Assembly: GCA_043381765.1 (NCBI GenBank) | Contig: JBHJMP010001033.1 | Location: forward strand, 1 to 25,779 | DNA from: Collodictyon triciliatum | Taxonomy: Eukaryota > CRuMs | Direction: 5' to 3' | Length of the DNA stretch: 25,779 nucleotides | Shown here: piece after piece, positions 1-11,115 of the stretch | Position numbering within the stretch: the stretch's first letter is position 1 | How the letters are laid out: every line of letters starts with the position of its first letter | The notes under the pieces: model-generated | Told to the model about the DNA's origin: nothing | What the model saw: the letters and a program-made list of their open reading frames with translations, nothing else | Databases searched by the model: none | Translations under genes and position numbers: made by a program

Positions 1-99
1 AACAAAAAAACAAAAAACAAAAAAACAAAAAACAAAAAAACAAAAAACAAAAAAACAAAAAACAAAAAAACAAAAAACAAAAAAACAAAAAACAAAAAA
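1..99. repeat. A-rich microsatellite, 15-nt period
   Basis: Cs are separated alternately by seven and six As, giving a 15-nt unit repeated about 6.5 times and running off the left edge. It ends about 27 nt before a probable 3' splice site at 125-126, so it most likely lies inside an intron of the RasGAP gene. It does not match a known telomere repeat. Confidence 0.95.
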
Positions 100-126
100 T
101 AACTGGTTCCAAATTGAAATGTTCAG

Positions 127-1618
127 ATAGACCCAGACTCGCAGTCTCATGTGATTCGAATCGAGTCCAACATCGATCTAGTATGCGCCCTCACAAAAGA
201 ACTCTATTACAAGATCAAGAGTTGGAGGGAGAACGCACCTCGAGAAATCATAATGTTGTGTTGCTACTTGAAGGATTGTATTCAAGAAGGTCTTCGCCGT
301 ATCTTTTGTTTTTTCTTATTTTTAAAATTACAATCACTCTGTATTACGTGCATATACATATTCTAACCCCTTTGTCAACAAAATAGCGTTTCCATCAAAA
401 GTCAAGTTTGCCTTGACTACCTTTCTATTCAAGTCGCTAATATGCCAGATGATAGCATTTCCGGAGTCTACTGGGGTCGTACAAGGTACTGAGAAAATCA
501 ATACATTTTTTTCATGGCCTCAGAGTCTCATATATGTTACTCGTTGCGAATAGTATCTCAACACCTTCATCGATGTTGATACATAATCTAAAGCAACGGG
601 TTGAATATATCTGAATATAATAATGGGGAAAGCGTAAGCCATTTGATTATAGCGCATATATCACCCGGGATACGGCGCGGTCTCCAGTTGATATCTCGAA
701 ACTTGATGCTTCTATTTCGAGGGTCCATATACTCATCGATAGAGAACCCACACCTTTCTTTTATCAACAGCGTGGTTATCATGCCACTTTTAGAAGAGGC
801 TGGGGAATTAGTAGAATCCTTTCATGTATGAACAATATGGGTATCCTACTTGTGGATTTCTTTTCTTGGGTAGCAACAATAATGTACTCGAATATTGTAC
901 CGAAGCATAACAATATCATGATTAGACACCCGAGAATGCCCATTATGACTCTGCAAACGCCACCATTGATGAATCTACACACGACGTTTGAACTCATCAA
1001 TAGTGTATGGGTGTTTGGTGTGGGATGTGGTTGTTATGGTGAAGCCTGTGCCTATCTAACAGAGGGCAATTATATATAGGAATCCCTCCAAGCAATCTAC
1101 GGGTATGTGCAGCGACACACGGAAGAGCTTCTCCAATACGTGAACAGCATGATCAACAGCGACGGGGGGATTTTACCCAACCACATTCCTTTGGTAATGA
1201 TGTGTCCTGCACATATGCCATAGAAGGCCGAAGGAGTATCCCGACACAGGGACACCCGAGCCAAGACAAGATACAATCGCCTTGGGATAACTTGCCTTGG
1301 TCTAGGTTGAAAATCTGAAGAAGTATCTGGGGCGACTCCACCATCGCCGATTGCCACTGGGCCGCTCGTCGTCTGCAGCCACCCTGGAAAGCCCGCCCTG
1401 GTCTCCAACATCGTACGCAGAGAGGATAATTGTTGTGGACAGCGTCGGGCCGGAACCCGAGGCAAGCATGGCCGACCGCATGTGAGATAACGCTGGGCCC
1501 CGTCATGTCCTGGGCCGGGCCGATGGCAGACTCCGGCCAACTGGGGCGGTGCGTGGGTGTTTGCTGTGTGCGCAGGCCCATGCGCAAGAACACACCGAGA
1601 CTGCCCAGAGTCCCTTAG
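127..1618 (+). CDS. RasGAP-domain protein, 3' part of a multi-exon gene
   Basis: Seven exons with consistent phase: 127-289, 387-485, 653-825, 926-985, 1080-1193, 1306-1481, 1576-1618, giving the last 275 residues; upstream exons lie outside the window. RasGAP domains stimulate GTP hydrolysis by Ras-like GTPases. The frame follows the second half of the fold: NIDLVCALTKELYYKI, then EIIMLCCYLKDCIQEAFP, then FLFKSLICQMIAFPES (the FLR/PAI region), ISPGIRRGLQLISRN (the R-x-L-x-L helix), ENPHLSFIN, and finally DESLQAIYGYVQRHTEEL, matching the usual 'aLh..v..H.deL' helix. The FLR arginine appears replaced (FKS) and the following PA is QM, so GAP activity may be reduced. The arginine finger would lie upstream, out of view. 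AATAAA at 1635-1640 is a likely poly(A) signal. Donors include GTTTGA at 986 and GTGAGA at 1482. The family call rests on pattern, not a search. Confidence 0.7.
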
Positions 1619-1732
1619 ACCACTTCTGAACAATAATAAATGGGCTTAATTGGCAACGCCTCGCGCGGGGTGTGTGCTTCGGTGATCCAAAAGCCCTGGT
1701 GCGGAGAAGCAGGGAGGGGAGAGAACTCGCAC

Positions 1733-2194
1733 TCACGCGCCATACCTCGCGGCCTTAGGCACTGAGTCAGGACCCCTTTCAACGAGCGGATGAGACTGAA
1801 GCTCCATCTCCCAAAAGGTTTGTGTTGCCTTCGTCAAGTTCACCCGGGGCGTGGAGGCGGCCTCTTCGTTCCGTTACTTTGATCTGGCCCGGTATTCTTG
1901 CAACCCAAAGCGTTGCTGCAACACAGTCAACCCCATTCTGCATGCTCTGTGTTGTGGTACATGGCTTCTTCGTCTGTTTTCTTCTTCATTGCTACTCTTA
2001 AGCGCGAATGTCTTTCTGTAGAGCTTGTTGTGTTGCTCAGGAGATACGAGGGGGTCACCGAAAGGCATGGGTATCTCTTTGGATCTTCGAGTTTCGATCG
2101 TGTCCGCTGCGTCCACATCATAAGAGCGAAGGTACACCGCTCTATTCAAAAGCAAAATATTAAGTCGCGGTTGCAATTGTATGACTTTCTGCAT
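1733..2194 (-). CDS. Small protein with possible mitochondrial targeting N-terminus, two exons
   Basis: Minus-strand model: exon 1 is 2194-1961 (ATG at 2194), exon 2 is 1861-1733, joined in phase 0 across a 99-nt intron (donor GTACCA, acceptor AAGAG); 120 residues. The start begins MQKVIQLQPRLNILLLNRAV, basic and hydrophobic with no acidic residue, as in mitochondrial presequences. It is followed by an acidic/polar stretch with KEIPMPFGDPLVSPEQ. The last exon contains TFWEMELQSHPLVERGPDS and ends near KAARYGA. I do not recognise the family. The intron is inferred because the exon 1 frame reaches a stop near 1872, while a different stretch downstream reads as a natural C-terminus. The acceptor has no pyrimidine tract, so the exact splice is uncertain. 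The opposite strand of exon 1 is also open (1898-2230), which lowers confidence. It converges on the RasGAP gene 114 nt away. Confidence 0.42.
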
Positions 2195-2695
2195 AAACCA
2201 GTGTCCCACTATCTCGACGCTGCTTCATAACATTGATGAGTTACATACAATCCAACATTTTCTCAGTAAATGTGTTTTCTTTCCCTATATCTAGATGGTT
2301 TCATTTTGAATCAGAAAATCAAACCAATATATATATATATTTTGAAATAAATATAGCTGTGCTCATGTTAATATTTAATTATCAAAGAGAATAAACATGT
2401 ATGGATAGTCTAAAAACGAAAAAAAATTACTGTAAAAATAATAGGAAATCAGATCAACACATACTGATAATCAACGTGGGAGCGAGTGTATATGTAATAA
2501 CATAATTGGATGGTTTCATGTATGCCAGGAAGCAGTAGATATATTTAAAAAGCCAAAAATTTACCAGTTTTTTTTACTTTTAAATATCTTTTACATATTA
2601 ATGGATTATATAAGCATTTTTGACTCACTAGCGCGAATAGCAATTCAATTTGTATCATTTGTCAAATAATGTGAGCAACTTGAAATATCGTTCAG
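2195..2695. other. AT-rich intergenic interval
   Basis: Mostly A/T-rich DNA between the divergent small gene and the next plus-strand gene, with a short TA run near 2327-2340. A weak open stretch at about 2530-2668 (beginning EAVDIFKKPKIYQ) follows a possible acceptor CCAG. It could be an upstream exon of the gene at 2696, but it is poorly supported. Confidence 0.6.
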
Positions 2696-4218
2696 GTTAC
2701 AAATAGCCCGGAGCCAAATTGGGGGCAGGTGTATGGATGGTTTTCATTTCTAGTCAAAGAATATGCATGTTTGATCATGTCAGAAGAGAAAGAAGAGATG
2801 CTGAAATTAAATCAAAACTGTTAATATCTATTCTTTATGAAAATCATTCCATTTTTCTTTCATCATACAGTAAACCTGATACCAAAGTATTTTATACTCC
2901 AATTTTCGAAATATCATCACTTCCCTTCATCATTCTGTCCAAAGTACGATAGACTGCACTCGGATATCATATCACCATTGAATGCTGACCTGAAAATTAC
3001 ATGAATATAGGGGAGCCCGATGTCATGTGGATTGAATCAATTTCAAAAAGAATACATCACTGGTCTATGCAGCTTGTAGGAGTATTTGTGTACCAAGGTA
3101 TTGGGCTTAATAATTAAAAAAACTTTAATTTTATTGAAGAAATCATAAGTTGAGGTTATCAAAGGGTAAGCGATTATGGATTCTAAAACAAAATAAAACA
3201 TAACAAAACAAAACAAAAATAAAGGTACTTTATTTACTCTTACCAGCCTAGAAATTAACCCATACACCAACTCGCATGAATAAAATGTAAATTCAATACC
3301 CTTTCGATCACCAATGTGAATAGGTACAATCACAGAAAAAAGAGGTGATGTAATTAAATCGAAGATAAGCATCTTTAAGTTGAGTACAAAATTACAAGAC
3401 ACTAGGAAATTACTGAACGAAGTAGATATTGGTCGATTATTCAATCATAGTGCAGAACATGTTCCTTATGTTTTGATAGAAGAAGATGCGGGAAGCAAAC
3501 AAACAGAGGAAGAAGAGGGTGAGGGGAGTCACGGCTTAGTTCAGAAGCAAAGGCCTGCACGTAAAGGCAAGAGGAAATTGATTGTGGATGAAGACCCTTT
3601 CAAGGTAATGTCCCTCGATTTGAGCCTGAACCACGGAGCTTGCGTGTTTTCTTTCATAACCGTCCGAAAAGCAATTATATCAAGGATGTACTAATTCTTG
3701 GCTAAGTCTCTGCTCTGTCATAAAATATTATGGTATTTTTGTTTTGAGAAAGTTTCCCTCATTTGATTTTTTTTTATAGGTGAACATCAGTCAATGTGTA
3801 GATCTGGTGATATGCTCTGGGTTGGGGTCTCAGATACACATATACGAACAAGGGGGAAAAGGCGAGATTCTGAGAACTGAATATGAAGAACGTGTTTTGG
3901 ATGGACAACACTTGGACGCAGCATCTCATATTCAAGAAGCAAGTATAGGCAAAGCAGAGGAATGGATTGAAACAGAACTCAGGTTGCATTCTTTAATTTT
4001 GCATATGATATCTTTTGCCTGTATTCAAGATATAGAGTTTGGTATGTGTTAGAGAAAAGCCTTAGAGTTTCTGTTTATTTTGTGGAAATAGGTCCATGGA
4101 CGTTGCGGCTGGCGAGTACGAAAGGGAGATGAGAGAGTTGGTGCGGCTTGAAAAAAGGATGCGTGTGCTGCAGTCTCTTCTGGATGAGCACACACGCCTT
4201 TTCTTGGATATTTCATAA
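2696..4218 (+). CDS. Unrecognised five-exon gene, helical C-terminus
   Basis: Exons 2696-2819, 3011-3097, 3324-3604, 3780-3982 and 4092-4218, all phase-consistent. Introns are 191, 226, 175 and 109 nt, most with good borders (for example TTTTTTATAG before 3780 and GTAATG after 3604). The 5' end is uncertain. Either exon 1 continues from an upstream exon through the acceptor at 2694-2695, or translation begins at ATG 2777 (MSEEKEEML), giving 246 residues. The exons read EPDVMWIESISKRIHHWSM, then STKLQDTRKLLNEVDIGRLF, an acidic Glu/Gly patch followed by a basic patch (ARKGKRK), then VNISQCVDLVICSGLG. The last exon is a charged amphipathic helix (EYEREMRELVRLEKRMRVLQ) that probably forms a coiled coil. 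No family recognised. The stop codon sits inside CATAAA, a variant poly(A) hexamer. Confidence 0.6.
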
Positions 4219-4580
4219 AGTGCGCCAACGAAGCCTTTGCTGTCGACCGAGATTGCAAGTTGCCGAGGTTCGTCAGCAAAGGCGCAGATATCCGCAGTTT
4301 TTGCCACTGCAATGACTTCTTCCCTTTCTGCTCTGCCTCTTGGTGGGATTTCTCGGCGAGGAAGCGCGAGTGCCACAAGAGAGAGCGCCAGAGAGAAGGA
4401 CTTGCTTTCTTTCCCCTCTTCTTTGCTTTTTCCCTTCATTCTTTTTTCTTTCATTTTTTCTTCCTCTTTTTCATTTTTTTCTTTTCCTTTCTGATCCCAG
4501 AGAACAGTCGTGGGCGCTTTTTCGGTAAGAATGGTTGTGCTCCGATCCACTCTCAGCCTCATCAAACAATCCAGCGTAGA
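4219..4580. promoter_or_regulatory. Upstream region of the M20 gene with a pyrimidine-rich tract
   Basis: The 362-nt gap between two co-oriented genes. About 4405-4495 is almost pure C/T on the plus strand. Pyrimidine tracts just before transcription starts are common in fungi and some protists, so this may be the core promoter of the M20 gene. An earlier ATG at 4531 opens a 35-codon frame that overlaps the real start and could act as an upstream ORF. No clear TATA box is seen. Confidence 0.45.
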
Positions 4581-7387
4581 ATGCAACGGGGCTTCCTGGT
4601 TCTTTTCGCAGGGCTTGCTTTTGCTATTGCGCAAGTGATGTGCGTCCCGATCGAGAGAGTCTCTCACAGCCAGTTTGAGAAACTCAAGCACGCGCAGTTT
4701 GACTCTCGCACACCTTTCAACAGCTCTGCCGTTGCGTTGCTTACAGAGTTCATCAACATTCCCTCTGTTACTGGAGACGAGCTCCTCTTCTCGATCGCAC
4801 TGGAGGTAACCGCACTGCCACAAGCGCAACTTCTGAGACATGCCTTTCTTTTATTTCTTTCATTTCTTTCATTTCTTTCATTTCTTTCATTTCTTTCATT
4901 TCTTTCATTTCTTTCATTTCTTTCATTTCTTTCATTTCTTTCATTTCTTTCATTTCTTTCTATCTATCCTCCCTAAGGCCATGAAGAATATTGCGTTTTC
5001 TTCCTCCAAACTCATGAGAAAAACATCAGAAAGTAGCCATTTAAAAGATAGAGACCGATACAGCATCTGACTATGTATCCCCCTTACTCTATTCAAACGA
5101 CCCCAGACATGGTTTACCGAACGTGGTTGGAGAGTCACTAAACAACAAGTCGCTCCCAACCGCAATAATATTCTCGTGACTCGTGGATCGTCCACGAACC
5201 CACGTCTCTTGTTCAGTTCACACATGGACACAGTACCCCCTTTTATTCCAGCGACTATCGAAGGAGATGCAGTTTGTCACTTATAAGCATATATTTTGTC
5301 AATATGACATACATTTAATTATATTTCTGAACTTTCATAATGAAACACAAGATACACATCCATGAAAATGGTTTATGGCGCATCAGCTGTGCATGTCCTT
5401 TTATTTGACTGCGCAATTATTTTGACTATCTAGATCAAAGGTCGAGGAGCCTGTGATGCTAAAGGTAGTGTTGTAGCTCAGATTCTGGCGGCTGACTATT
5501 TGGTTAGAAATAACCTTGTTTCAAACGAAGATGTGGGGTCTGTTTCACATACAAAACTTGCGAAAATTCATCCTTTAGTCTAAGCGTTTGTTACATCCAC
5601 TCCAACAAAGTCGAGTGATGAGTGCATCTTTGCTATTTTTTTTCATTTGATTATTTAGTATGATTATCCTCTCAATACTGCAAAATTCAACACCTTATAG
5701 CTTTTTCTCGTCACAAAAATATGAAACTATCTTAGAATGTAGTAGTATACTAAAAACACATTACTTACCTATTCAATGTCGATTTGATGGCCATGGAACC
5801 AAACTGGCTATTAGATTTTTGTATGTTGTTGGAGAGGAGGTGGATGGGTCTGGAATGAAGAAAGCAAACGAGGTGAATTCCTTGCATTATCCAAATATTT
5901 TGTGTATCACATAATGAATATACAGGGCGCATTCGCCACGAAGGAAATGCATGGACATGTACATTTGTTTCCTTTTTTTTTTCTAACATTTTTCTTCGTA
6001 TCATCCAATCAAATGGTAGAAAGTAACCATTCTCTACATTTAAAATGCTTCTTTTAAAACCCGTACAGCTCCGCTTGAATCCGCTCTATTTTGTTAATGG
6101 AGAACCAACCGAATCCAAGATGGCAGAGGGACACAAGGTTTCATTTAAATAGATTACAATTCTTTCGAAAAGAACACATTTTTTCCGTAAGTTTAGTTCA
6201 CATAAATATTTTTGAACTTATTTGATGTTCCCTTTAACGTTTTATGAAAAAAATTATCAAATCAGGGTTCCGTTGCATTCATATTGAACACGACGGGTAT
6301 TGCTGGGCATTCAGGATATCCCGAGGTTGGTATATCGGCAATATCCCCGATCTTGGACATACTGCAAGATCTGGAGAACGAGGTGCTTTTCTTTATCTTT
6401 TTCTTTTTGGATACGACTATACATATAGTCTTGGTTATCATACCCTTCAGTTTATGCACTGGATAGTAAAACAAATTGTACATGATGCAAAATTTACACT
6501 CCGAAAAAAAGAAAGAAGAAAAGCCTGACATTTCCCCCTGCATTCGATTCAAAGAACGAATGAACTATACCATTTTAACACAGTAGATGACGCAGTATAG
6601 CTTGGAGAGGTCTAGTTTTGAATGAATGATTAATACTTTCATATCCCTTTTGACCAGCCATGGCCCGTAGATTCTGTATTTGGAGCAACAACACTTAATG
6701 TCGGGAAAATCGTTGCGGGTGTAGCAGGGAATGTCATCCCTGACTTTGCCACAGCTAGTGTCATGGTTCGGGTGACCACTACAGCAGATTCCATCTTGGC
6801 AAGAATCTTGGAGATTGTTGGGACAAGGTCGTAGCGATTCCTTTATTATTGTTCATGCTGTATGAGTATCGGTGATAAAATTGGGACTACTGATTCGGTG
6901 TATTATATCATTTTAGGGCATGAATGCATTTTAACATGATGTTTTATTACTTAGGGGCGAGGTTTTTGTCAGCACCAAGAGTGACCCCGTTCGTTGTTCA
7001 GTCCTCCCCGACTACCCATCCGCGGTAATGTCGTATGGAACCGATATACCTTACTTCCAGTTCTCTGGACAGGTTTGTATCTTTTCTTCTTTCGAAATAT
7101 CGCCAATCAGAAATTTTCGATCGGCTTCAACTTTTCTTAGTCGCATCCTTCGACATATACGCGGTGTTTTTCATCGGGATGCCTGAACACATGGCCTCGC
7201 CCAACCACGAGCTGCATTACTCATCTACCGTTATCTATTGAAGCGCTACCTCTACGGCCCAGGCTCGATTCTGGTGGCGCACAGTGAGAAAGAATTTGTC
7301 AGCACCACCGAGCTGCTCTCTGACATAGAGGCATACAAAAACATTGCGTTAACGCTTCTTCGCCGCCAAGAAAGCCACCACCAATAA
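4581..7387 (+). CDS. M20-family metallopeptidase (acetylornithine deacetylase/ArgE-DapE type), secretory
   Basis: Nine phase-consistent exons: 4581-4805, 5107-5268, 5434-5537, 5815-5872, 6069-6137, 6266-6382, 6659-6837, 6955-7072, 7244-7387; 391 residues, normal for M20. Family members are di-zinc hydrolases that cleave amide bonds of N-acyl amino acids or small peptides. Visible signatures: SSHMDTVPPF (metal-binding His and catalytic Asp), GRGACDAKGS (bridging Asp), VVGEEVDGSG (catalytic Glu pair), NGEPTESK (metal-binding acidic residue), GIAGHSGYPEVG (His of the lid/dimer domain), SYGTDIP and RYLYGPGSILVAHSEKEF (C-terminal metal-site His). The N-terminus MQRGFLVLFAGLAFAIAQ is a signal peptide, so the product probably enters the secretory/vacuolar route rather than cytosolic or mitochondrial arginine synthesis. 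Substrate unknown. Intron 2 (5269-5433) has a GC..AG border. Intron 1 carries a 9-nt microsatellite. AATAAA overlaps the stop codon. Confidence 0.93.
4856..4961. repeat. 9-nt tandem repeat in M20 intron 1
   Basis: About 12 copies of CATTTCTTT lie inside the first intron of the M20 gene. The unit is a multiple of three, so open frames run through it on both strands (Met-Lys-Glu on the minus strand, Phe-rich on the plus strand). These are not genes. Confidence 0.95.
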
Positions 7388-8206
7388 ACACACAGCCCCA
7401 AATCCGCCCGGATTACCCCCATTTCCCTCTGTCCGCCACAGCCCAGACCGAAACGAGAACGGAGCAGCAACGGTAGCAAGCACCCCGCATCTGGAAATCC
7501 GCGTTAAGGGTGGAAGTAGGGGTAAGATTCCGAGTGCGAGTATAATCACGGAGAAAACAGAGCAGAGAGGGAGAGACGGGAGATGTGCACGCCAGCCCCG
7601 CACGACCTGACCATGCTGCCAATCATCTGCTCTTGCAGTATACAAAGCGAATATGAAGGGAACAGAAGCCGGAGCATACCAAACCGTGCAGTGCGAATAG
7701 ACGTTGGCGGGAGTGACGCGCTGCGCAATTTAGCGGCCGGGTGACCGAAGACAAAGGAACATTACGCCTTTGGCTGTCGCCCTTTTCTGCGCGGTGTGAG
7801 TTTCTGCGGTTCAGAATTGTGATATATTACGAGCGGGTGTTTGGGTGCAGTAGTATAGTTTCTTTCCACAGACATGTTCATACACTTATTTCCACAACCC
7901 TGGTGTTGAGACGGCTTCGGTGGCCCTGTGCGTCGCCCAGCGAGGACAAAGACACGCCCACCACCGCCACATCAATTCATGAGTGCTCTTGTGTCCCGCG
8001 TCACCTGCTTCGGCTGTATGCCGATCCCTGGGTTGTTGAGACAGTACATTTTACGAGGCCTCCCCACTGTCTCAATCGCACCCGGCGATGCCAAGACACG
8101 GCACTCATAACCGCAATACTGATGCCAGCTTTTTCCTCTTCCTTTCACCCGCGCGTTTGTGCACAACACAGAAAGTTTTGTGCACTCACTAAGGACCGCA
8201 CGCAAA
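7388..8206. other. Intergenic interval, no confident gene
   Basis: Between the M20 stop and the next plus-strand start. Several overlapping open frames exist on both strands (for example minus 7349-7645, plus 7741-8217, minus 7972-8214), but none shows a recognisable domain or better coding character than its antisense partner. The segment is more GC-rich than the AT-rich introns nearby and presumably holds the promoter and 5' leader of the gene at 8207. Confidence 0.5.
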
Positions 8207-10353
8207 ATGGACACTGAAGTTCGTGTTTCGAGTGCAAAAGGAGCCCGTGTTGAAGACCCAGATGTTAGAGAGGGTGCAGAAGAGGCTACAGAAGTGGAGA
8301 ACGAGCTGCTACCAGATACCCGTACCGTCCTATCTCAGACCGTTCCTGTGCATCAGCATACTCGAAAGGTTATGCAGAAAATTGTCAATCTACTGAAAGG
8401 CCTCTCCCGCAAATTCCAGACCGAGGAAGATATTCTCATGGCCATTGAGACTGCCGTGGAGGTACTCATCAGCCATCGCCCGCATATAACCGCCTCTCTC
8501 AACAGAATCAAGGCTAGACTGTCCGCCTCGGATGATATCCCAGTGTACGGCCCCAAAATCCCTTCTCATTATCAAACAAACACTGAGATCCATTCGAAGG
8601 TCAAGGAGAGAGTCCAAGCTAAATTGTCGGAGTTTGAGAAGGCAAAGCAAGAGCAATCCACCGAGAGTGCCGAGAAGGATACGGATTTCGTTCAACAAAA
8701 ATATGAAAGCGGAATAAGCAGTGATAAGGGACCACCATACCAAGAAAATCACCAGAATGAGGTCCGAAGTGATAATGATAGTTTACAGCAACAATTACCG
8801 ATAGTGTTGATGGGTACAGGCCCAGGGACATCCTCCAATAGCACTGCACATACTATAGTATTACAAAAGGTATTCGCATACTGACATATTTTGAATGGTA
8901 TCGATTTCACTGAAAAAAACTTGATACCATTCATATGGGCAACACTTTTCCATGCTTTCACAAATAGAAAAATTCAGATTCGTTCGAGACTATAACTTTC
9001 ACACACACATATATAGGCTAGGCAATTGCTCCAAGATGGCACCCAACCAAAGTTATTTACTCCAGGGAAAGAAACAGCTATGCCCCAGAAGGAAAAACAT
9101 CTCAATTCACAACAAGAGATCGGACACGGGACTGAAAGCGATGAAAGCAACAAAGGATTAGTATCAAATCAACAAAAATCGAAGCATGGTGACATCCAGG
9201 AACATGCTGGGACAACAGGCACGGTGCAAGAAAATGCAACCCGGACAGCCTTCAAAATTGGTGAGCCTAAAGACAAAGAGGGTATCCCACCAGACCAAAA
9301 TCAATACATTACTATGGCTTGTAAAGATGAGAAGGATGCACACACTGGCTTACTGAAGCATTTTTCTCCATCGCTGCATGCTCAAAATTACAACACTCTG
9401 GCGGGGATACCCGTTAATACGCACCCTAATACACATCGGCACAAAATCGTCACCCACGAAAGCGTCGATACCAACCCCAGACGACACATAATACGAAATG
9501 CACTGACTTTTGACACGCACGTAGAATCCCCGAAGCAGGTTCTTTATATAAAATAATTGCACCCTTGTTTCCCCTCCATAGTATTCCATCGGCAGAATAT
9601 GAATTGAGAAATCTTTGATTTACACCTAATATTGTTAGATGGTAGAACTATGAAATATTTTATCTAGTAATTATTCAAAAATTTTAACTTTGATATATTT
9701 GCTGGTGTGATTAGGGGTTCTACTCAAGAAATATTACAAAGGAACCAATTCAAGCAGGCTTTTTACCAGGGAGCTCAATTACACCCCAAAGTCAAAATGT
9801 ACTCAGAGACCGTGATATCGGAGCACAAAGGAGGCCGTTCATACATGAAGACTCTACAGATTTTAACTTTCCTATGCCCCCGGAATATGACCAATTTGAT
9901 TATGAATGTGAGGGCGAGAAGCAGCAAACCTTTACTGGGATAGAAGCAAGTAGGCCAATCCAATCCAGTACATCTGTTCCTTCTAGCACAATATTTCATA
10001 TTGCATCGTATGTTCACCAAGCCTGCAGGTCCAAATTCGGTCATACCATTACGATGTCGACGAATGAAAACTCTTGGATTCAAGTTGCTAAACTTTTGGT
10101 TGATGTAATCTGTCCAAACAGAACACCACTTGAGTTATCAATTTATACTGCAAAAACGTACTTAAATTTGATTTCGACGGTCTCGCTTCCTTTCTTATCA
10201 GAATTCAGTCCGGAGGAGTCTTTGCTTATTGCAAAGTACATTCAATCGATTATATACAATACAGCTGTAGACAAGCCATCGATAATCGGGACACATCAGC
10301 AATATGGCAATTCTCGTCCGACTTTTCATCGCTCTTCTCACGATTGGAAATAG
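8207..10353 (+). CDS. Unrecognised three-exon gene, 607-residue protein
   Basis: Exons 8207-8869, 9017-9538 and 9715-10353, joined in phase 0 through introns of 147 and 176 nt with good borders (GTATTC..ATATATAG and GTTCTT..GTGATTAG). The start ATG at 8207 lies in AAAATGG. Residues about 45-150 look like an alpha-helical domain (TRKVMQKIVNLLKGLSRKF, EEDILMAIETAVEVLISHR, KVKERVQAKLSEFEKAKQEQ). Residues about 150-440 are polar and low in hydrophobics (Gln, Asn, Ser, Thr, His, Lys), probably disordered. The last about 110 residues form a second helical region (SWIQVAKLLVDVICPNRTPL, ELSIYTAKTYLNLISTVSLP, ESLLIAKYIQSIIYNT) reminiscent of a cyclin-like helical bundle, but this is too weak to name. 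No signal peptide or membrane segment. Two ordered ends with a disordered middle would suit a scaffold or regulator; that is inference. Confidence 0.7.
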
Positions 10354-10930
10354 TGATACAAACACGGTTTGGTGTACAATCTTCAATCCAAATTAAAATG
10401 TGTAGTAATAGGAGCCGAGGTAAACTAGATGCCTTTTTTTTTCCCCTCATCACTCGGGTTGCATTCCTTTATACTTTGGTGTAAAAGCGTTTTATGAGGA
10501 CAAAAGGATTTTCATGATTGCAGAATTGCAGTATCTTGTACTTCTCTGCATTGTCTTTTCTATTATGAAGAGAAAGGAAAAGAAAACAAAGCAAAGATAA
10601 AGAAGCACACAACAAAACTAACACAAAAACTAACAAACAAATAGAGGTGGATTCGCAAGACATTGAACCTTTTATTTTTTTTTTTGAGTCGAATGCTCAG
10701 TTTTTGTTATTGTATGCTTGATTGTTACTTGTACTTGAACTCCAAGAAACATACAGGTATTTTTTTTTCCTTTATTCGATTCTAGAAACATACAGGTATA
10801 ACAATATAATACCGATGAAGGGAATCCTGTAAATTTGGTTTTGACGCACACGATGATTAGCTCCCTATTCGTCTTGAAAACTTTGTCACGTAAATGCAAG
10901 TGAAACAACATTGAGATGAAATAGTAGACA

Positions 10931-10985
10931 TTTCCTTTCCTTTCCTTTCCTTTCCTTTCCTTTCCTTTCCTTTCCTTTCCTTTCC
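10931..10985. repeat. TTTCC pentanucleotide microsatellite, 11 copies
   Basis: Eleven uninterrupted TTTCC units. The minus-strand frame through it (Lys-Glu-Arg-Lys-Gly repeats) is a by-product. Confidence 0.97.
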
Positions 10986-11115
10986 TTCTCTTTTTTAGTT
11001 TTTTTTTTTTTAAAAAAAAAGCGTCTATGCTGGATATTCTGGCCTTTCCACTTTCCCAAGACGCGACAGCCAGATAGCAGTCAACAGCTAAGTGCCAAAA
11101 GAAAAGCAGTCTGTG

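Noticed and set aside
526-599. Candidate RasGAP exon reading SYMLLVANSISTPSS
   Set aside because: In phase, but the next exon at 653 provides a better match to the same RasGAP helix (RRGLQLISRNLM) and joins exon 2 directly in the right phase.
1097-1633. 178-codon minus-strand frame, GC-rich
   Set aside because: Antisense of RasGAP exons 5-7; composition rich in Cys, Pro, Arg and His as expected of a shadow frame.
2696-2776. Resemblance of the SPEPNWGQVYGWFSFLVKEY stretch to the Ndc80 calponin-homology helix
   Set aside because: The match is one short helix only; the following exons do not look like the long Ndc80 coiled coil.
4768-4953. Minus-strand frame of Met-Lys-Glu repeats and plus-strand Phe/Leu-Ser repeats
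   Set aside because: Direct translation of a 9-nt microsatellite inside an intron of the M20 gene.
5922-5968. Possible extra M20 exon after ATATACAG near 5930
   Set aside because: Exons 5815-5872 and 6069-6137 join in phase and reproduce the family spacing before the GEPTE motif without it.
7741-8217. 158-codon plus-strand frame upstream of the 607-residue gene
   Set aside because: No domain, odd composition, overlaps competing minus-strand frames; probably leader/intergenic DNA.
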